Source of the DNA: Enterococcus sp. HY326 | GTDB taxonomy: Bacteria > Bacillota > Bacilli > Lactobacillales > Enterococcaceae | Assembly (NCBI RefSeq): GCF_026157065.1 | Contig: NZ_JANLGQ010000005.1 | Span: 124,001 to 188,000, forward strand | Length of the DNA stretch: 64,000 bases | Direction of reading: 5' to 3' | Part shown: positions 58,186 to 64,000 of the stretch, one piece after another | How positions within the stretch are numbered: the stretch's first letter is position 1 | Layout: each line of letters begins with the position of its first letter | Translations under genes and position numbers: made by a program | The notes under the pieces: model-generated | Told to the model about the DNA's origin: nothing | The model's input: only the letters and a program-made list of their open reading frames with translations | Databases searched by the model: none

Positions 58186-59541
58186 TTAGACTAAGCTATT
58201 GTATAAGAAAAATAACATTTCGCTCGTAACTGGATGGCTGTAAGTTAAATTCGTCAGTGATTCATAAGGCAAATTTTCTCTCATAGCTAAGCTGAGTAAG
58301 TTAATAACCTCTGGCGAATTTTCAATATACAGCGTTGCGCCTAAAATTTGGTGAGTCTCCTTGTCCACCACCGTTTTCATAAATCCTGTAGTGTCACCGG
58401 TAATTCTGGAACGCAGGGTGCCTGATGCCGGTAAAAAGCTCGTTAAAACATTGGCTTTGTCAACTTGTTCTTCATGGACACCGATTGAAGCCACTGGTGT
58501 GTTTAAAAACAAAACTAGTGGATAGACCGCTTGTTCTTTGGAGACGGTCAGTTGTTTTTCACCATATAAAAAGTCCGCAATAATGCGATTATCAGAAAGA
58601 GAAATATAGGTGAATTGGCCACCGCCTTTGACATCTCCTTCAACAAAGATGTGAGGAATATTGGTTTGCAGGTGGTCGTTGTATTTGATACCTTTGTCAT
58701 CGTACTCGACACCAGCCGCTGCCAAATTTAGGCCCTCGGTTTGTGGACGCCGGCCGGTAGCAACTAGAATTGCGTCGGCTTTAATGCTTAGGGGTTCTTT
58801 TTCTCCAAGAGTAAATAGCACCTCAGCATCATGGGAGCCATCAACAATTTCTTCAATCGTTGCGCCTGAGAAAATCCGAATGCCTTCTGCAGTCAAATTT
58901 GCTAAAATTGCGTCGGCGGTTTCCCGGTCATATTTCGGCAAAAAGCTTGTGTAAGTGTCTAAAACAGTGACTTGCGTACCAAAGTTATTATAAATCGTCG
59001 CCATTTCCAAGCCGATGGCTCCGCCACCAATAATGGTTAAACGATCCGGCAAATCAAATAATTCCATAATACTAGTGCTATCATATGCGTATTTACTATC
59101 TTTTAATCCGCTGATTTCTGGATAAGCGGTGGTGGCTCCGGTATTAATAATAATTCGTTCTCCGAATAAGATGGTTTCGTTACCAGCCGCATCCGTCACC
59201 TTTACATGATGCTCATCAACAAAAGAGGCTTTGCCATTAATAATATCTGCTCCGCCATCAGCAATCATATGGTAACCGACAGAACGTAAATCCTCAACAG
59301 TCGCCATTTTTTCTAGCACGGCTTGACGATAATTTTCTTTTTGCGAGAGTGCTTGATCAGGATGTTGTGAAGCATACAAAAGTTCTTTAGAAGGAATACA
59401 GCCTATTGTGAAACAGGTACCTCCATAGCGCTTACGACTTGCCTCAATCACAGCCACGCTTTCTCCGCGGGCGGTCATGGTATTAGCCAATACTTTAGGT
59501 CCTTGGCCGAAGCCGATAATAATATTATCATAATTTTTCAT
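58186..59541 (-). CDS. FAD-dependent pyridine nucleotide-disulfide oxidoreductase
   Basis: A 451-residue flavoprotein of the class I disulfide reductases. The redox cysteines are in GGTCFTIGCIPSKE; FAD is held by IIIGFGQGP, NAD(P)H by IIGGGAIGLEMATIY, and the second FAD motif is GDVKGGGQFTYI. The C-terminal interface ENLPYESLTNLTYSHPVTSE has the HPVTSE His-Glu pair. The pattern resembles RclA/hypothiocyanite reductases of Gram-positives more than mercuric reductase or lipoamide dehydrogenase; that choice is inference. AGGAGG precedes the ATG. It is monocistronic. Confidence 0.88.
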   Translation of the reverse strand: MKNYDNIIIGFGQGPKVLANTMTARGESVAVIEASRKRYGGTCFTIGCIPSKELLYASQHPDQALSQKENYRQAVLEKMATVEDLRSVGYHMIADGGADIINGKASFVDEHHVKVTDAAGNETILFGERIIINTGATTAYPEISGLKDSKYAYDSTSIMELFDLPDRLTIIGGGAIGLEMATIYNNFGTQVTVLDTYTSFLPKYDRETADAILANLTAEGIRIFSGATIEEIVDGSHDAEVLFTLGEKEPLSIKADAILVATGRRPQTEGLNLAAAGVEYDDKGIKYNDHLQTNIPHIFVEGDVKGGGQFTYISLSDNRIIADFLYGEKQLTVSKEQAVYPLVLFLNTPVASIGVHEEQVDKANVLTSFLPASGTLRSRITGDTTGFMKTVVDKETHQILGATLYIENSPEVINLLSLAMRENLPYESLTNLTYSHPVTSEMLFFLYNSLV

Positions 59542-59597
59542 GGGTCATCCTCCTGTCCTGATTCGTGTTGCCAGTATACTACCGAAATAAAAAAGAA

Positions 59598-59627
59598 GTA
59601 ACTCATTAGCCTTAGCCAATGAGTTAC
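59598..59627 (-). terminator. Terminator of the spondin-like lipoprotein gene
   Basis: GTAACTCATT / AATGAGTTAC followed on the minus strand by TTCTTTTTTATTT. Confidence 0.85.
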
Positions 59628-59681
59628 AGGTGAGTTGAAAAAGAGAATCCTCTCTCAATTTTTATTTAATGACAGGTCTGA

Positions 59682-60404
59682 TTAGTTTAAGTCTTCTTTG
59701 ACTTCTGTGTAAAGGTCAGCCCGTTTACCAGAGGTTGCCAATGTAGAAAGAGCAGCAGAAGCAGTGTGGTCAAAGCTAGTTTCTTTCATGTCAGTTACTT
59801 CCCAAACACCAGAAGAGAATGGCGTTTCATAGTCGCCAGTTGAAGTATTTTCAATGGTGATTACATACATATCATTTTCCATTGTCACAGTTGCTTTCAA
59901 ATAGTTATCAGAAGTACCATACATTAAATCGCCATCGTTAGCTGTCACTGCTGTTGAAGTTGTTGCATCAGGAGCGGCGAACAAAGCGATTTGGTCAGTG
60001 ATGTCTACTGTGTCAGCGTCATCAAACATAGAAGAGCTCAAGGCAATGCCATCTTCAGATTCAGGGGCAAAGTACCAGCCTTTTTCACCAGAAGCTGCGT
60101 GCATAAAGGCAAAGTGTAAATATTCTTCGCTGCTAGAAGCCGGCACTTCAAAAGTTACTGTATCACCAGGTAAAGTAATTTCTGTTGCAGAACCATCTGA
60201 ACTTGTATCGCTACCGATAATTTCGCCAGCTGTTGCACTTGTAGCAGTTGCTTCACTAGAAGAGCTTGTGCTCATGGAAGAACTCATAGAAGTCGATTCA
60301 CTTGTGCTGCTTGAGCTGGAAGAAGTTGTGCTTGATCCACAAGCTGCTAATAAAACTGTTAAGGCTACAAGGCTAACCCCGCTAATAATTGCTTTTTTAA
60401 ACAT
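59682..60404 (-). CDS. Lipoprotein with spondin-N-like domain
   Basis: A 240-residue lipoprotein: lipobox LLAAC, then a Ser/Thr/Met-rich tether of about 35 residues, then a beta-rich domain of about 180 residues. HFAFMHAASGEKGWYFAPE and the ending SSGVWEVTD...ALSTLATSGKRADLY resemble spondin_N domains found in bacterial secreted proteins. I score that as a likely but not certain match. The role is unknown; such domains bind partners at the surface. GGAG precedes the ATG. It is expressed alone. Confidence 0.68.
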   Translation of the reverse strand: MFKKAIISGVSLVALTVLLAACGSSTTSSSSSSTSESTSMSSSMSTSSSSEATATSATAGEIIGSDTSSDGSATEITLPGDTVTFEVPASSSEEYLHFAFMHAASGEKGWYFAPESEDGIALSSSMFDDADTVDITDQIALFAAPDATTSTAVTANDGDLMYGTSDNYLKATVTMENDMYVITIENTSTGDYETPFSSGVWEVTDMKETSFDHTASAALSTLATSGKRADLYTEVKEDLN

Positions 60405-62365
<1,961 letters not shown>

Positions 62366-62376
62366 TTTATTAAAAT

Positions 62377-62440
62377 AAAAACCAGCTGCCGCTATGGAAA
62401 CCTAAATTGCTTTAGGACCACAGGAGCAGCTGGCTTTTTA
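62377..62440. terminator. Bidirectional terminator
   Basis: Outer stem AAAACCAGCTGC / GCAGCTGGCTTTTT encloses CCTAAA-TTGC-TTTAGG. It overlaps the stop of the TMEM175-type gene by a few bases. Confidence 0.85.
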
Positions 62441-63028
62441 TTTGCCGGCGTACTTATCGATATTTTCTTCAATTTTCTTTTGCGGCACTGCCCAGATGAG
62501 CAGCACCAAAGTATTGATGACAATCACCAGAATTGGCGCCACAAAGTAGCCTAAGAGCAGGCCTAAAATATTAGCACCAATCGAAATAAATAATTTCGTA
62601 TGGTCGCTATTCAGCACACCAATCGCCGAATTTTTGCCGTTGGCCTTCACCAGAGTCGTATTTAAAATATAATACGCTACATTGGCGCCAAGGGTAACAA
62701 AACCGTAAACAGCTTGCGGCGGCCAAGCGAAAAGGCCTTCTCCTACCCAAGCCGTCGCAAAAGGAAATAGCGACAAGGTGAAAATCAAAAAGTTATTGGC
62801 CCATAAGACTTTACCGTTGATTCGGTGAACAATTTGAAACATGTGGTGGTGATTGTTCCAATAAATGGCTAGAGTGACAAAGCTGATGACATAGACCAAA
62901 ATCTTATGTTCTGACTCAAAAAAAGCACTCCAAGTCGGCTCGCTGGGGGTAGCGATTTCTAACACCAGCAAAGTCATGACAATGGCAATCACCGCATCGG
63001 TAAAAGCCTCAATCCGTGTTTTTGACAT
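62438..63028 (-). CDS. TMEM175/DUF1211-family potassium channel-like protein
   Basis: A 196-residue membrane protein with six helices. RIEAFTDAVIAIVMTLLVLEI carries the R-x-x-x-F-(S/T)-D signature of the first helix of bacterial TMEM175 (DUF1211) proteins, which form tetrameric K+-selective channels. TLAIYWNNHHHMF follows as the second signature. Physiological function in bacteria is unclear. GAGGAG precedes the ATG at 63026-63028. It converges with the GH1 gene and is divergent from the small membrane gene at 63210. Confidence 0.88.
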   Translation of the reverse strand: MSKTRIEAFTDAVIAIVMTLLVLEIATPSEPTWSAFFESEHKILVYVISFVTLAIYWNNHHHMFQIVHRINGKVLWANNFLIFTLSLFPFATAWVGEGLFAWPPQAVYGFVTLGANVAYYILNTTLVKANGKNSAIGVLNSDHTKLFISIGANILGLLLGYFVAPILVIVINTLVLLIWAVPQKKIEENIDKYAGK

Positions 63029-63209
63029 TTTTATCTCCTCACATCTCTCTCTTATCTAATTTCATATTTTAGGCTTTTTCAGCTTTTTTTGCGAGATTTT
63101 ACTCTTTTAAGAGGTCTGAGAAGAAAATCAGTCTTTAGATGGATGTCGATAACACGCGTTCTTGTTAAAGTATATATATACTAATTCAAGAGAAATGAGG
63201 CAGATTATT

Positions 63210-63410
63210 ATGAGAAGTTCATCCCCTATTGTCAATATATTAAAAGTTATCGGTTTGTTTATCGTGGCAGGTATTGTCTTAAATATCCTCTTTGGTTTAA
63301 TCGGCGGTATCCTCTGGGTGGCTGTGAAAATTGCTCTGCCAATCGCTCTAGCTATTTGGCTGGTTCGCTGGCTGACAACACCAAAAGACTCCCGCCGCAG
63401 ATATTATTAA
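63210..63410 (+). CDS. Small membrane protein, unknown
   Basis: A 66-residue protein with one or two hydrophobic stretches (VIGLFIVAGIVLNILFGLIG and VAVKIALPIALAIWLVRWL) and a basic tail KDSRRRYY. I do not recognise a family with certainty; similar short basic-tailed membrane proteins occur in enterococci. The ATG at 63210 follows GAGG by nine bases; upstream ATGs at 63195 and 63162 have weaker support. Single-gene unit with a strong terminator. Confidence 0.6.
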   Translation: MRSSSPIVNILKVIGLFIVAGIVLNILFGLIGGILWVAVKIALPIALAIWLVRWLTTPKDSRRRYY

Positions 63411-63439
63411 ACACTGCGAGCTCGGTTCACATAAAATTT

Positions 63440-63476
63440 AACTCACGTACTTCCTTCTAGCGGGAGTACGTGAGTT
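63440..63476 (+). terminator. Intrinsic terminator
   Basis: AACTCACGTAC / GTACGTGAGTT followed by TTTTTTTATT. Confidence 0.9.
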
Positions 63477-63552
63477 TTTTTATTCGCAACAGCCTTTTTG
63501 TTTCAGTGGAAAATCTCCACATTTTGTAAACAACCTAAAATAATTAAAAAAA

Positions 63553-63583
63553 TGTTTGCGTTTCCAAATAATTGTGCTATGAT
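63553..63583 (+). promoter_or_regulatory. cre-controlled promoter of the beta-glucoside PTS gene
   Basis: TTTGCG (63555-63560), 17-base spacer, TATGAT (63578-63583) with TGC before it (extended -10). TGTTTGCGTTTCCA (63553-63566) matches cre at 12 of 14 positions and covers the -35. Confidence 0.7.
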
Positions 63584-63600
63584 ACATACATATTAATTAC

Positions 63601-63696
63601 AGGCATGTGACTGGTAATGCAGGCAGGACCTAAATAAGTTGTTAGTCTAATTCTCTAGGGATGGACTGTCGATTTATTTAAGTGCTGCCTTTTTTG
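63601..63696 (+). promoter_or_regulatory. RAT antiterminator and overlapping terminator
   Basis: GGCATGTGACTGGTAATGCA (from 63602) followed by GGCAGGACCTAAA is a ribonucleic antiterminator site for a BglG/LicT-type protein. It overlaps the left arm of the terminator AGGCAGGACCTAAATAA / TTATTTAAGTGCTGCCT (63621-63637, 63674-63690) that ends in TTTTTT. An antiterminator made active by beta-glucosides would let transcription reach the PTS gene. Confidence 0.85.
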
Positions 63697-63744
63697 CGTC
63701 CATTCGGCCAAGTGGATGCAGACAAATTAGAAAAGAGGGATTGT

Positions 63745-64000
63745 ATGAACTACCAAGAAACAGCAAAAGAAATCGTTCAAGAAATTGGCGGGAAAGAAAA
63801 TGTCTCCCATTTGGAGCATTGCTCCACTAGATTGCGTTTTACTTTAAAAGACAGCAAGAAGGCTGATAAAGCGGCGCTGGAAAATATCGACGGCGTGATG
63901 GGTGTGCGCCAAAATGTGCAGACCCAAGTTATCATCGGCAATGAAGTTGTCGAAGTCTTTGATGAAGTTAAAAAACTAATCGGTGACACAGTAGACACTG
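63745..64000 (+). CDS. PTS beta-glucoside transporter, N-terminal EIIB domain (cut by window)
   Basis: The first 85 residues are visible. They form a glucose-family EIIB domain: EIGGKENVSHLEHCSTRLRF contains the phosphorylated Cys in HCSTRLRF, then KKADKAALENIDGVMGV. In beta-glucoside EII proteins this domain comes first, followed by EIIC and EIIA, which are beyond the window. GAGGGATTGT precedes the ATG at 63745. It is controlled by the cre promoter and RAT/terminator upstream; a licT-type antiterminator gene is not in the window. Confidence 0.92.
   Translation, partial: MNYQETAKEIVQEIGGKENVSHLEHCSTRLRFTLKDSKKADKAALENIDGVMGVRQNVQTQVIIGNEVVEVFDEVKKLIGDTVDT

Overview
The window is a stretch of low-GC Gram-positive chromosome, most likely from an Enterococcus or a close relative. 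The evidence is a six-LysM GH73 autolysin built like Enterococcus hirae muramidase-2, a FosX-type enzyme, a T-box-controlled leuS, CcpA (cre) sites next to PTS and dehydrogenase promoters, strong AGGAGG ribosome sites, frequent TTG starts, and AT-rich spacers with compact intrinsic terminators. No rRNA, tRNA, IS element, prophage or CRISPR array was seen.

Layout. 1-19.7 kb is mostly core: Kup potassium transporter (cut by the window edge), a J-like membrane protein, a pseudouridine synthase, a MurJ/SpoVB-type flippase, leuS with its T-box, the autolysin, PAP2 phosphatase, the YtqA/YtqB pair, a CitMHS citrate carrier facing an NADP-isocitrate dehydrogenase, and a cre-controlled zinc alcohol dehydrogenase. 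19.8-37 kb holds many single-gene units: acetyltransferases, MATE and MFS exporters, a TetR switch, two aldo/keto reductases with MerR-type promoters, a MarR-rhodanese pair, fosX, and a pair of paralogous proteins of which one keeps and one has lost an HExxH motif. 37.3-43.0 kb is an ascorbate-family PTS operon ending in a full-length transketolase; its only EIIA domain is inside the activator.

43.4-58 kb is accessory and eroding. It contains a MerR fossil, a broken alpha/beta hydrolase, an Rgg/CPBP-protease pair, a MarR/GNAT pair, a MacB-like ABC exporter, a RelBE-type toxin-antitoxin module, two DUF3788 proteins, a frameshifted VOC gene and a large membrane-protein gene interrupted by an in-frame stop. 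At 52.1-52.33 kb there are two copies of a two-hairpin element whose second stem shows compensatory base changes. 58.2-64 kb returns to metabolism: a disulfide reductase, a spondin-like lipoprotein, a GH1 glucosidase, a TMEM175-type channel, and the start of a beta-glucoside PTS gene under cre and RAT/terminator control.

The best candidates for something undescribed are the covarying twin-hairpin element, the lipoprotein with a phage tail-fibre-like C-terminus (6858-7811), the structured RNA lying between the T-box and leuS, and the HExxH / dead-HExxH paralogue pair.
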